Shown here piece by piece: positions 17,966-26,777 of a stretch of DNA of 64,000 bases. The notes beneath the pieces were generated by a model. It was not told the origin of the DNA, made no database searches, and saw only the letters and a program-made list of their open reading frames with translations. Every line of letters starts with the position of its first letter. Within the stretch, counting starts at the first letter, position 1. The position numbers and the translations under genes were made by a program. The stretch comes from Cellulophaga omnivescoria (GTDB taxonomy: Bacteria; Bacteroidota; Bacteroidia; Flavobacteriales; Flavobacteriaceae), in contig NZ_MDDP01000024.1 in assembly GCF_001999725.1 (NCBI RefSeq), positions 44,705 through 108,704 on the forward strand, written 5' to 3'.

Positions 17966-19632
17966 TGAAAAAGATACTTACCTCCGTAGCTATTGGTTTT
18001 ATTGCCCTAATAATACTTAATACAATATCTAACTATGTTTATTCAAGAATAGATGTTACTGAAGATAGCAGATACACCTTATCTAATGCAGCACTACAAA
18101 CTGTACAAGATTTTACCAACCCAGTTATTATTGATGTTCTTTTAGAGGGACAATTGCCAGGTGAATTTGTAAAACTACAGTCTGAAACAAAACAAATTTT
18201 AGAAGAATTTAAAGCTGAAAATAGCAATATTAAATTTAACTTTATTAATCCTTTAGAAACTACAGGCACTTCTGAAAATGCTATTGCAGAAATGCAAAAA
18301 CTGGGCTTAACACCTGCCAATGTTACTGTAGAGGAAAACGGTAAAGTGTCTCAGGAATTTGTTTTTCCTTGGGCTATGGTTAACTACAACAATAAAACTG
18401 TAAAGGTTGCCCTGCTTAAAAATAAGCTAGGTGCTACAACAGAAGAACGCGTAACCAACTCTATACAACATTTAGAGTATTCTTTTGCAGATGCTTTTAG
18501 TAAGTTAAGTATTAAGCAAAAAAAGAGAATAGCAGTATTAAAAGGTAATGGTGAGTTGCAAGATATTTACCTTGCAGACTACCTGTCTACCATTAAAGAA
18601 TATTATAACATTGGAGCTTTTACCTTAGATTCTGTTGCTACCAATCCAGAGAAAACATTAGCCCAATTACAGGAATATGACCTTGCTTTAATTGCTAAAC
18701 CAACAGAACCATTTACAGATAAAGAAAAATATGTGTTAGACCAATATATTGTAAATGGCGGAAAATCTATGTGGCTTATAGATAATGTTAGTATGGAGCT
18801 AGATAGTTTGTTTAATAATGAAGGTAAATCTTTAGCTTTTCCTAGAGATTTAAACTTAAAAGATTTCTTTTTTAAATATGGTTTACGTGTAAATCCTGTT
18901 TTAATAAAAGATATATATGCTACACAAATTGTTTTAGCCCAAGGAGATGGCAATAACTCCCAATACAACCCAGTGCCGTGGCCATTTAATCCTATGGTAT
19001 TTTCTAGAAACGACCACCCAATTAACAACAATTTAGAAGCTTTACGTTTTCAGTTTGCAAACAGTATAGATGTTTTAAATAATAACAATTATAAAAAACA
19101 TATTTTATACTATAGTTCTCCCTTATCTACAGTTGTTGGCGCTCCAAATATTATTAGCTTAGATTTGGTTAACAAAGCTCCAAACAAGGAAGAATATAAC
19201 AATGGTAACAAGCCTTTAGCTGTGCTGGTAGAAGGCAAATTTAAATCTGTTTATAACAACCGCGTAAAACCATTTGCGCTAAAAAACAACAAAGAAGTTG
19301 GTACAAACAATAAAATGTTGGTTATTGCAGATGGTGATGTAGTAAAAAACCAAATAAGCAAAGGAAAGCCTTTACAACTTGGTTATGATAAGTGGACAAA
19401 TAATGCTTACGGGAACAAAGATTTTATGGTAAACAGCATAAATTACTTGTTAGATGATAGTGGACTTATAAACATCCGAACAAAAAAAGTTGCAATTCCT
19501 TTCTTAGATAAAGAAAAAATTGTAGCTCAAAAAACCAAGTGGCAACTTATAAACATAGCATTACCAGTGGTTTTAACACTACTATTTGGTTTGCTTTTTA
19601 ATTATTACAGAAAACATAAATACGGTAAATAA
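17965..19632 (+). CDS. gldG: Gliding motility-associated ABC transporter substrate-binding protein GldG
   Basis: The 555-residue protein has an N-terminal membrane anchor (residues 1-25, with SRIDVTEDSRYTLSNAAL following), a large periplasmic domain of the GldG/IFT52-like type (ERVTNSIQHLEYSFADAFSKL; GGKSMWLIDNVSMELD), and a C-terminal transmembrane helix (LINIALPVVLTLLFGLLFNYY) with a short basic tail. It pairs with GldF, overlapping it by one base. Length and topology match the family. Confidence 0.92.
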   Translation: MKKILTSVAIGFIALIILNTISNYVYSRIDVTEDSRYTLSNAALQTVQDFTNPVIIDVLLEGQLPGEFVKLQSETKQILEEFKAENSNIKFNFINPLETTGTSENAIAEMQKLGLTPANVTVEENGKVSQEFVFPWAMVNYNNKTVKVALLKNKLGATTEERVTNSIQHLEYSFADAFSKLSIKQKKRIAVLKGNGELQDIYLADYLSTIKEYYNIGAFTLDSVATNPEKTLAQLQEYDLALIAKPTEPFTDKEKYVLDQYIVNGGKSMWLIDNVSMELDSLFNNEGKSLAFPRDLNLKDFFFKYGLRVNPVLIKDIYATQIVLAQGDGNNSQYNPVPWPFNPMVFSRNDHPINNNLEALRFQFANSIDVLNNNNYKKHILYYSSPLSTVVGAPNIISLDLVNKAPNKEEYNNGNKPLAVLVEGKFKSVYNNRVKPFALKNNKEVGTNNKMLVIADGDVVKNQISKGKPLQLGYDKWTNNAYGNKDFMVNSINYLLDDSGLINIRTKKVAIPFLDKEKIVAQKTKWQLINIALPVVLTLLFGLLFNYYRKHKYGK

Positions 19633-19671
19633 GTGTTAATAAGTTTGTTTTCGTTAAAAGCACAATTAAAA

Positions 19672-19679
19672 TATCTTTG
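19672..19679 (+). promoter_or_regulatory. Candidate -7 element upstream of dnaN
   Basis: TATCTTTG matches TAnnTTTG; the nearest TTG (19645-19647) is 24 bases away, longer than usual. It lies 83 bases before the dnaN start. Confidence 0.4.
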
Positions 19680-19762
19680 TTTCAAGGATTTTTTAAATTT
19701 TATTGAAAAATACTTAAAGGCATTTGAGAGCCTAACCATAAATGAAGAAAATTATATAGCTG

Positions 19763-20884
19763 ATGAAATTTATAGTATCTAGTACTTATTTGCTAAAGCA
19801 ATTACAAGTTTTAGGCGGTGTTATTAATAACAGTAACACATTGCCAATTTTAGATAATTTTTTGTTTGAATTAAAGCAAAACAGTCTTACTGTTTCTGCC
19901 TCAGATTTAGAAACCACAATGAGTTCTGTATTAGAGGTAGATTCTGATAATGAAGGTACAATTGCTTTGCCAGCAAAATTATTATTAGAAACGCTTAAAA
20001 CCTTTCCTGAACAACCATTAACTTTTGTTGTTGAGGAAAATAATACAGTAGAAATTAGTAGTAACCACGGTAAATATGCATTAGCATACGTAGATGGCGC
20101 AGAATTTCCTAACGCTGTAGAATTATCTAACCCAAGTACTACAACTATTTTAGGTGATATTTTAGCTACTGCAATTAACAAAACAATTTTTGCTGCTGGT
20201 AATGACGACCTAAGACCAGTTATGAGTGGTGTATTTTTTCAATTTTCTCCAGAAAATTTAACGTTTGTAGCTACAGATGCTCACAAACTTGTAAAATACC
20301 AACGTACAGATGTTACTGCATCTCAGGTAGCAGAATTTATAATGCCTAAAAAACCTTTAACTTTATTAAAAGGTATACTTGGTGGTAGTGAAAATGATGT
20401 TACTATAGAATACAACGAGAGTAATGCTAAATTTACTTTTGACAATACAGAACTAATATGTAGACTAATAGATGGTAAATACCCTAACTATGAAGCGGTA
20501 ATACCAAAAGAGAATCCAAATGTATTAAGTATTTCTAGAACTCAGCTTTTAAGTTCTGTAAGGCGTGTATCTATTTTCTCTAACAAAACTACGCACCAAA
20601 TACGTTTAAAAGTAGCTGGTGCAGAGTTAAATATATCTGCAGAAGATATAGATTACAGTAACAAAGCAGAAGAACGCTTAACATGTTCTTACCAAGGAGA
20701 TGATATGCAAATAGGATTTAACTCTAGATTTTTAGTAGAAATGCTAGGTAACTTAAGTTCTGATGATGTTTCTTTAGAAATGAGTTTACCAAATAGAGCT
20801 GGTATTTTAACTCCTATTGATGGTGTAGATGAAGGTGAACACGTAACAATGTTAGTAATGCCTGTTATGCTTAATAACGCATAA
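19763..20884 (+). CDS. dnaN: DNA polymerase III subunit beta (sliding clamp)
   Basis: The 373-residue protein has three clamp domains. Recognisable parts are MKFIVSSTYLLKQLQVLGGVI, NTLPILDNFLFEL, FPEQPLTFV, FAAGNDDLRPVMSGVFFQF with ATDAHKLVKYQR, and the C-terminal VTMLVMPVML cleft that binds client proteins. It tethers replicative polymerase to DNA. No dnaA is nearby; gldG lies upstream. A terminator follows. Confidence 0.96.
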   Translation: MKFIVSSTYLLKQLQVLGGVINNSNTLPILDNFLFELKQNSLTVSASDLETTMSSVLEVDSDNEGTIALPAKLLLETLKTFPEQPLTFVVEENNTVEISSNHGKYALAYVDGAEFPNAVELSNPSTTTILGDILATAINKTIFAAGNDDLRPVMSGVFFQFSPENLTFVATDAHKLVKYQRTDVTASQVAEFIMPKKPLTLLKGILGGSENDVTIEYNESNAKFTFDNTELICRLIDGKYPNYEAVIPKENPNVLSISRTQLLSSVRRVSIFSNKTTHQIRLKVAGAELNISAEDIDYSNKAEERLTCSYQGDDMQIGFNSRFLVEMLGNLSSDDVSLEMSLPNRAGILTPIDGVDEGEHVTMLVMPVMLNNA

Positions 20885-20910
20885 TTTAAAATACCCAACA
20901 CAAAAAACCA

Positions 20911-20939
20911 AAAAAGAGGACGTAATGTCCTCTTTTTTT
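20911..20939 (+). terminator. Terminator of dnaN
   Basis: AAAAAGAGGAC and GTCCTCTTTTT arms with a five-base loop, followed by further Ts. It also faces the convergent gene at 20961. Confidence 0.9.
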
Positions 20940-20960
20940 ATTCTTAAAATTAAAACTTAA

Positions 20961-21455
20961 CTATTGCTTACGCTCTAATTTATTAAGTTTTACATTTTCT
21001 TTTACCAACTTAAGCTTTTGCTTTGCAATAGAAGATTTAAGCTTTTCTGTTGCTACAGGAGATAATTTACCAGCAGCTGTGTCTAATGACAATTTATTTT
21101 CTAGCTTCGTAATTTTTCTCTCTACTTTAGAAACGTTTCTTTCTTGCTTTGCAATAGCGCTTTTAAGTTTTGCTGCTTTTTTAGCCTCTTTTTCTTTCTT
21201 TTTAATTTCTTTGGCTTCTTTTTTAGCTTTTTTCTCTGCTGCTTTTTGCTCTTTTTCTAATTTTTTAGCTTCTTTTTCTGCTAATTTAGCTGCTTCCTCT
21301 GCTTTGGCTGCTGCTTCTAATTTAGCGTTCTCTTCTGCTTTTAATACCTCTTCTGTAGTTTTTGCATTTTCTACTTTCTCTGTTTCTTGCTCTTGTGCAA
21401 ATAAACTTGTTGCGCTAAACGCTAATAGCATTCCTGCTAATACAATCTTCTTCAT
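20961..21455 (-). CDS. Secreted Lys/Ala/Glu-rich coiled-coil protein
   Basis: The 164-residue protein has an N-terminal signal peptide (MKKIVLAGMLLAFSATSLFAQ). Almost the whole mature part is a charged helix rich in K, A and E (residues about 25-115), then a second helical part with a repeated KSAIAKQERNVSKVERKITKLENKL / KSSIAKQKLKLVKENVKLNKLE pattern. It is probably a periplasmic rod-like protein. No enzymatic motif is present. Low-complexity composition makes homology-based naming unsafe. Confidence 0.72.
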   Translation of the reverse strand: MKKIVLAGMLLAFSATSLFAQEQETEKVENAKTTEEVLKAEENAKLEAAAKAEEAAKLAEKEAKKLEKEQKAAEKKAKKEAKEIKKKEKEAKKAAKLKSAIAKQERNVSKVERKITKLENKLSLDTAAGKLSPVATEKLKSSIAKQKLKLVKENVKLNKLERKQ

Positions 21456-21515
21456 AATTTAAATTATAGTTAATGTGTGTACTGCAAAATTAGACTATAA
21501 TTTTGATATAAAATC

Positions 21516-21556
21516 AAAAAAAAAATCTGTCTCTAATTAAATATAAGAGACAGATT
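21516..21556 (-). terminator. Terminator of the DUF4870 gene
   Basis: Perfect 11-bp arms AATCTGTCTCT (21524-21534) and AGAGACAGATT (21546-21556) are followed, on the minus strand, by a run of Ts. Confidence 0.85.
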
Positions 21557-21581
21557 GTTTAAACTATTTAGTATTAATATG

Positions 21582-21950
21582 TTATGATATAAAAGATATT
21601 GTCATAAATTTACTAGGCGACTCTCCGTTTGCAGCTCTCACAGCATTTACTATTGGCATAACAAAGCCTATAATACCTACAAATAAAAATCCTAAAAGCC
21701 CTAAACCAAACAATAAAATTCCTGGTACGCTAATTATAATATATAAAAGTAAGCTTAGCTGAAAGTTTACTATAGACTTTCCGTGCTCGTTCATCCCCTC
21801 TACACTATCCTTTGTAGTTAACCATAATACCAAAGGCACTATAAAACCTCCTACTCCTGTACAATAATGTAATAATTGTGTTAAATGTGTAACTGCTAAC
21901 AATCCGTTATCAGACCTTGTTGTTGCTTGTTGTTGATTAATAATTTCCAT
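21582..21950 (-). CDS. DUF4870 family small membrane protein
   Basis: The 122-residue protein has three hydrophobic segments. The DUF4870 pattern is THLTQLLHYCTGVGGFIVPLVLWLTTKD, then HGKSIVNFQLSLLLYIIISVPGILLFGLGLLGFLF, then IGFVMPIVNAVRAANGE. Function in the family is unknown. It has its own terminator. Confidence 0.8.
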   Translation of the reverse strand: MEIINQQQATTRSDNGLLAVTHLTQLLHYCTGVGGFIVPLVLWLTTKDSVEGMNEHGKSIVNFQLSLLLYIIISVPGILLFGLGLLGFLFVGIIGFVMPIVNAVRAANGESPSKFMTISFIS

Positions 21951-22061
21951 TTTTTGATTGATTTTGATGTTATTACTTTATCAGTAGCACAATTGTTTAT
22001 AATGTTACATTAAAAACTCAAAATTTTATTTTAAATCTAAAAAATCATCAACATAAAAACC

Positions 22062-22094
22062 AAAAAAACGCCTGTATTTGTTACAATACAGGCG
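22062..22094 (-). terminator. Terminator of the S9 peptidase gene
   Basis: Arms CGCCTGTATT (22069-22078) and AATACAGGCG (22085-22094) form a stem; on the minus strand seven Ts follow (22068-22062). Confidence 0.9.
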
Positions 22095-22123
22095 CTTAAA
22101 TAAGCTATTGTGCTTTTATATAA

Positions 22124-24649
22124 TTAGTGCTTTGGTTTAGCTCTATTCATTTCTAACATATCTACATTGGTAGCTTCTACACCTAAAAAGTGTTTGCTAA
22201 AATAATCTGCTTTTAACCAAAAGAAATACTCTGTCATACTACCAAAACCGTGTCTTTGACCAGGCATCATCATAAAATCGAATCTCTTGTTTGCTTTAAT
22301 TAATGCATTTGCCATTCTAATTGTAGCTCCTGGGTGCACATTGTTATCTACATCTCCCGTTACCAACATTAATTTTCCTTTTAAGTTAGCTGCTAAAGTC
22401 TGGTTTTTATCAATATCGTATTTATATGTAATAACGCCATTAGCATCTTTTACCTCTTCTACTCCGTGGTGCGTTTCACTCCACCAACTATTGTACATAG
22501 AGTTATCATGATTACCTGCAGAAGAAACCGCTACCTTAAAAAAGTCTGGGTATACTAGCATTGCCGCCGTAGACATAAATCCGCCTCCAGAGTGACCAAA
22601 AATTCCCACTTTGTTTATATCTATAAAACTATGTTTATCTGCTAATTGTTCTGCAACATACTTTTTATCTGCTAAACCATAATCTCTTAAGTTACCATAA
22701 CCGTAATTGTGGTACCATTTAGACCTGTTTGGGTGGCCACCTCTGTTCCCTAAACTAACTACTACAAAACCAACTTGTGCGAGCCTATCTAATCTATTCA
22801 TAGAAACAGAAAAAGACTTGTTTACAGCCTCTGTTTGTGGACCAGGATACACATACTCTATTAATGGGTAACTCTTAGTTTCATCAAAATTAAAAGGCTT
22901 ATACATTACGCCGTAAAGGTCTGTAATACCATCGTCTGCCTTTACTTTAAACGGTTCTGGAAATTTGTAACCTGTTGCCATAAGCGCAGATAAATCTGCC
23001 TCCTCTAACTTTAAAATTACATTACCGTTACTAGATCTAAGCTCTGATTTAGGAACCGTATTTACCCTAGAGTAGTTGTTTACAAAAAATCTATTAGAGT
23101 CTGCCATACTAGTACTAGTATTATAGTCTCCTTTATTTAAGTTTTTTAATCCTGTACCATTTAGGTTAATTTTAAAAAGATGCTCGTAATACGGATCTTG
23201 CTCTTTAGTAACACCATTAGCAGTAAAAAATAATGTACGCTCTTTTTCATTAACACCCACAAAACTATTAGAGTGGTAACTACCTTTTGTAATCTGGTTT
23301 TTTAAATTACCGTTTGCATCATACAAATAAAAATGTGCCCAACCGTCTCTCTCTGACCATTGAATAATTTCTTGCTCATTATTAAATAACACAATGTCCT
23401 TGGCCTCTACATAGGTATTAAGTTCCTCTTTAATTAGCGTTTTTACTTCTCCTGTAATAATATCAGCAACATTAACATGTACTTTTTTTCGGTCTCTGCT
23501 TGTGCTACTAAAATATATTTTACCTTTTTTAGAAAGCAATAACGTTGGTCTAAAATCATCACTAAAATTCATTTTTTTAGTAGGTGCGCTATAAATATCA
23601 ATACTTTGCTGTATTGTAGTGTCTAACTTTACAGTAAGCATTTCTTTAGAAGGAATATCAAAAACCAAAATTTCTGGTTTAGAAAACTCTTTTTCTCCTG
23701 GCATATGGTATTTATATGTTTCTAAAGTTGGTCTTTTTTTAGCCACAGAATTTATAACCCATAAATCTTTTAAATCTCTAGAATCAGATCGTTGGTACAC
23801 AAACTTTTTAGAGTCGTGAGACCAATACCCTCTTATTCCCTTACGCTTGTCTTTATTCTCTTCTTTAGTCTCGTTATTCTCTCCCCAAGATCCACCACCG
23901 TAACTGTAGTTTTCTACACCATCTTTAGTCCATTGGTGTTCTACAATGGTAGAATCTTTTTCATCTTTTACAGCTTTTAAATAGTTGGCTTTATCCATCC
24001 AATATAAATTGTGCTGTTTAGAAAACAATACAATACTGCTATCTGGAGCTATATTAGCCCATCGTTTTTTATTTTCGTCTTCTTTTATATTGTTAATAAC
24101 AGTTAAACCATTACCTCCTAATTTGTATTCTAAATAATATACTTTGTTCTCTTTTTTAGGTGCTTTTTTAGCTCCCTTGGCTTTACTAGAGTCTTTAGAA
24201 ATGGTATCATTTTTTTTATCGTCTTTTTTATCATCAACAACATCTACTTTTTCTTTAGATGTTACTCTAAAACGTATTGCTGTTTCATTTTTTACAAACT
24301 TAAAATTAAAGCGTGGTAAATGTTTTGCATCGTAAGGATCTTTAGTTATTAAAGTTAACCATTGAGCCATTTTAGCATTGTCAAACAATTTTGTTTTTGT
24401 GCCACGGTCTGCATCTACCAAATAAAAGTTTGCACCTTCTGTTGTTTTGTATTGGTACCAAAAGCGGTTTCCATTTTTTAACCAATTAGGACGTACATTA
24501 GTAGAATGTACAATTTTTTTTAAATTATCTGGAGAAAATTTTGCAGCTTGCCTATAATTTGGCGTTGGTACATTACTGGTTTCTTCTTGGGCAAAAGTTA
24601 TTGTACTAGATACAACAAACAATAGCAACAAGGCAATTTTTTTAATCAT
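22124..24649 (-). CDS. S9 family peptidase (prolyl oligopeptidase / DPP IV-like), secreted
   Basis: The 841-residue protein has a signal peptide (MIKKIALLLLFVVSSTITFA), a long beta-propeller N-terminal region and a C-terminal alpha/beta-hydrolase. The nucleophile elbow is GIFGHSGGGFMSTAAM, the Asp is in VTGDVDNNVHPG, and the His is in MPGQRHGFGS. A Lys/Asp-rich low-complexity insert (about residues 135-170, DVVDDKKDDKKND...) interrupts the propeller region and is not typical. It probably trims proline-containing peptides in the periplasm. The gene stands alone with its own terminator. Confidence 0.9.
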   Translation of the reverse strand: MIKKIALLLLFVVSSTITFAQEETSNVPTPNYRQAAKFSPDNLKKIVHSTNVRPNWLKNGNRFWYQYKTTEGANFYLVDADRGTKTKLFDNAKMAQWLTLITKDPYDAKHLPRFNFKFVKNETAIRFRVTSKEKVDVVDDKKDDKKNDTISKDSSKAKGAKKAPKKENKVYYLEYKLGGNGLTVINNIKEDENKKRWANIAPDSSIVLFSKQHNLYWMDKANYLKAVKDEKDSTIVEHQWTKDGVENYSYGGGSWGENNETKEENKDKRKGIRGYWSHDSKKFVYQRSDSRDLKDLWVINSVAKKRPTLETYKYHMPGEKEFSKPEILVFDIPSKEMLTVKLDTTIQQSIDIYSAPTKKMNFSDDFRPTLLLSKKGKIYFSSTSRDRKKVHVNVADIITGEVKTLIKEELNTYVEAKDIVLFNNEQEIIQWSERDGWAHFYLYDANGNLKNQITKGSYHSNSFVGVNEKERTLFFTANGVTKEQDPYYEHLFKINLNGTGLKNLNKGDYNTSTSMADSNRFFVNNYSRVNTVPKSELRSSNGNVILKLEEADLSALMATGYKFPEPFKVKADDGITDLYGVMYKPFNFDETKSYPLIEYVYPGPQTEAVNKSFSVSMNRLDRLAQVGFVVVSLGNRGGHPNRSKWYHNYGYGNLRDYGLADKKYVAEQLADKHSFIDINKVGIFGHSGGGFMSTAAMLVYPDFFKVAVSSAGNHDNSMYNSWWSETHHGVEEVKDANGVITYKYDIDKNQTLAANLKGKLMLVTGDVDNNVHPGATIRMANALIKANKRFDFMMMPGQRHGFGSMTEYFFWLKADYFSKHFLGVEATNVDMLEMNRAKPKH

Positions 24650-24859
24650 TTTTAGATTTTTGAGTTAGTTAGGTTTCTTTTCGTTGCTAACAAAAATATC
24701 ATTACCCAGTATAACATACTTACATTTAACGTTTTGTTAAGATGCATAGTTGCATTTTTAAGCATCTCTTACCTTTTTAACACGTTACACCTTACGCTTC
24801 CCTGTTAGCTACAGTATTTATTTAATGTAAAATGAATACACAGCAACTTTAATAATTTG

Positions 24860-24867
24860 TATTTTTG
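24860..24867 (+). promoter_or_regulatory. Candidate -7 element of mnmE
   Basis: TATTTTTG matches TAnnTTTG and ends five bases before the ATG, so the transcript would be nearly leaderless. No good TTG lies 19 bases upstream. Confidence 0.4.
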
Positions 24868-24872
24868 CATTT

Positions 24873-26261
24873 ATGTTTTCACAAGATACTATAGTTGCAT
24901 TAGCAACACCATCTGGCGCTGGTGCCATAGCAGTTATAAGGCTTTCTGGGCCAAACGCAATTACGTTGGCAAATGCTAAATTTAAATCTGTTCGTAATAA
25001 AGATTTAACAAAACAAAAAACACATACCATACATTTGGGTCATATTGTAGATGGCGCTAAGGTTTATGATGAAGTTTTGGTATCGCTTTTTAAAGGGCCA
25101 AACTCCTATACTGGTGAAAATGTTATAGAAATATCTTGTCACGGATCACAATACATACAGCAACAAATTATACAGTTGTTTTTACGTAATGGTTGCCGTA
25201 TGGCAGATGCTGGTGAATTTACATTACGTGCATTTTTAAATGGCAAGTTAGACTTGAGTCAGGCTGAAGCAGTTGCAGATTTAATTGCGTCTGATAATGA
25301 GGCTAGTCACCAAATAGCGATGCAACAAATGCGTGGCGGTTTTTCATCAGAAATAAAGAAGCTACGTGAAGAACTTTTAAATTTTGCATCATTAATAGAG
25401 CTAGAGTTAGATTTTGCTGAAGAAGATGTGGAGTTTGCAGATCGTACGCAGTTTAAAACCTTACTTGCAAGAATACAAGAAGTATTAAAACGATTAATAG
25501 ATTCTTTTGCTGTTGGTAACGTGCTAAAAAACGGAATTCCTGTAGCTATTGTTGGCGAACCAAATGTTGGTAAATCTACGCTGTTAAATGCGCTGTTAAA
25601 TGAAGACCGCGCTATTGTGAGTGATATTGCTGGTACCACTAGAGACACTATAGAAGACGAAATATCTATTGGTGGCATAGGTTTTAGATTTATTGATACT
25701 GCTGGAATACGAGAAACTTTAGATGTTGTAGAAAGTATTGGTATTAAAAAAACGTTTGAAAAAATTGAACAAGCACAGGTTGTTTTATATTTAAGTCCGC
25801 TTACACCTGCTGTAGAAAATTTAGACGCTGTTAAAATAGAAATTGAAAAAATAAAAAATCAGTTTCCGTTAAAAACTTTAGTTACTATTGCTAATAAAAA
25901 AGACTTATATGCACCAGAACAAATAGCAAGTATTGAAGAGGAAATTCCGTCTATTTTATTTTTATCCGCTAAAAAAGGTGATGGTTTAGAAACTTTAAAA
26001 GATAAATTACTTGGTTTTGTAAACACAGGAGCTTTACGCAATAATGAAACTATTGTTACCAATACCAGACATTATGATGCTTTATTAAAATCTTTAGAAG
26101 GTATAGAAAAAGTACAACTTGGTATGGACGGTGGCATATCTGGAGACTTACTAGCTATAGACCTTAAAGAAGCGCTATACCATTTGGGTGAAATTACAGG
26201 GCAAGTATCTAATGATGAACTACTTGGTAATATTTTTGCTAATTTCTGTATTGGAAAGTAA
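24873..26261 (+). CDS. mnmE: tRNA modification GTPase MnmE (TrmE)
   Basis: The 462-residue protein has the N-terminal formyl-THF-binding domain (DTIVALATPSGAGAIAVIRLSG), a helical middle domain and an inserted G domain: P-loop GEPNVGKSTLLNALL, switch GTTRDT, DTAG and NKKD. It ends with the diagnostic IFANFCIGK motif, whose Cys is needed for activity. With MnmG it modifies U34 of certain tRNAs. Full length and intact. Confidence 0.97.
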   Translation: MFSQDTIVALATPSGAGAIAVIRLSGPNAITLANAKFKSVRNKDLTKQKTHTIHLGHIVDGAKVYDEVLVSLFKGPNSYTGENVIEISCHGSQYIQQQIIQLFLRNGCRMADAGEFTLRAFLNGKLDLSQAEAVADLIASDNEASHQIAMQQMRGGFSSEIKKLREELLNFASLIELELDFAEEDVEFADRTQFKTLLARIQEVLKRLIDSFAVGNVLKNGIPVAIVGEPNVGKSTLLNALLNEDRAIVSDIAGTTRDTIEDEISIGGIGFRFIDTAGIRETLDVVESIGIKKTFEKIEQAQVVLYLSPLTPAVENLDAVKIEIEKIKNQFPLKTLVTIANKKDLYAPEQIASIEEEIPSILFLSAKKGDGLETLKDKLLGFVNTGALRNNETIVTNTRHYDALLKSLEGIEKVQLGMDGGISGDLLAIDLKEALYHLGEITGQVSNDELLGNIFANFCIGK

Positions 26262-26334
26262 TCTGTTAAAACATTACATACTAGTGTTCTAAATTCTAAT
26301 AAAAAAGCATAGACTTAGTAATTTTTACAATTTT

Positions 26335-26375
26335 TTGTACCTAAATTGTACCTTATATTACTTTAGCTAAAGTAA
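26335..26375. promoter_or_regulatory. Direct repeats plus 18-bp perfect palindrome (candidate operator)
   Basis: TTGTACCT occurs at 26335-26342 and 26346-26353, one helical turn (11 bp) apart. Five bases later comes the perfect palindrome TTACTTTAGCTAAAGTAA (26358-26375). The cluster lies between mnmE and an orphan 77-residue gene. Regulatory use is inferred from the symmetry only. Confidence 0.4.
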
Positions 26376-26496
26376 AATATGTTAAACCAAGTCCTATATA
26401 TTTTTACACATTAACTCCTATACCTGTAGGCGATGAGATTAGGCAAAAATGTGGGGTAAAATATTGCTTTAATTGGTACTTTAACTTAAAAATACA

Positions 26497-26730
26497 ATGA
26501 TTATAAAACAAGAAGAAAAATTTAAAGTAGTACTTTCTAAAATAGAAGGTAAAATTAACGAACAGAGTTTTTTTAATACATTTATAGAGTTGTATCCAGA
26601 CGCTTGGAAAAATCACAAAATAGCTTATTCTAAATTTAATAAAAGTAAAAGGTTTGGGCAGACCATACCTTTACCAAAGCCAGAAATATCTTTACGTAAA
26701 GAAATTAGATTGTTTTTACAAAAACAATAA
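26497..26730 (+). CDS. Hypothetical 77-residue protein
   Basis: A short basic protein: MIIKQEEKFKVVLSKIEGKI, an aromatic middle (FFNTFIELYPDAWKNHKIAY), then KFNKSKRFGQTIPLPKPE, ending with a basic helix (LRKEIRLFLQKQ). No signal peptide, metal site or known motif. Reality is supported by a strong terminator immediately after the stop and by the symmetric sites upstream (26335-26375). A DNA- or RNA-binding role would fit the charge but is speculation. Confidence 0.6.
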   Translation: MIIKQEEKFKVVLSKIEGKINEQSFFNTFIELYPDAWKNHKIAYSKFNKSKRFGQTIPLPKPEISLRKEIRLFLQKQ

Positions 26731-26762
26731 AAAAACCGAGCCAAAGACTCGGTTTTCTTTTA
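26730..26762. terminator. Terminator (shared, convergent)
   Basis: Arms AAAACCGAG (26732-26740) and CTCGGTTTT (26748-26756) with a seven-base loop. A-runs and T-runs on the two sides let it serve the 77-residue gene and the convergent lipoprotein gene. Confidence 0.85.
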
Positions 26763-26777
26763 TAAAGTAAGTTATTT

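Noticed and set aside
20961..21462. Opposite-strand open frame across the Lys/Ala/Glu-rich gene
   Set aside because: Ser/Phe/Ala-rich mirror of a low-complexity gene; the minus-strand frame has a clean signal peptide and is the real one.
21542..21553. TATAAGAGACAG, identical to 12 bases of the Tn5/Nextera mosaic end
   Set aside because: It is the right arm and loop edge of a normal terminator hairpin with genomic flanks and no adapter continuation, so it is coincidence, unlike 63842-63910.
24741..24767. GATGC...GCATC stem upstream of mnmE as a riboswitch or terminator
   Set aside because: The arms are only five to six bases with a long loop and no T-run, too weak to call.
26404..26616. Minus-strand open frame overlapping the 77-residue gene
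   Set aside because: Phe/Tyr-rich shadow with no terminator or promoter of its own; the plus-strand gene has a terminator directly after its stop.
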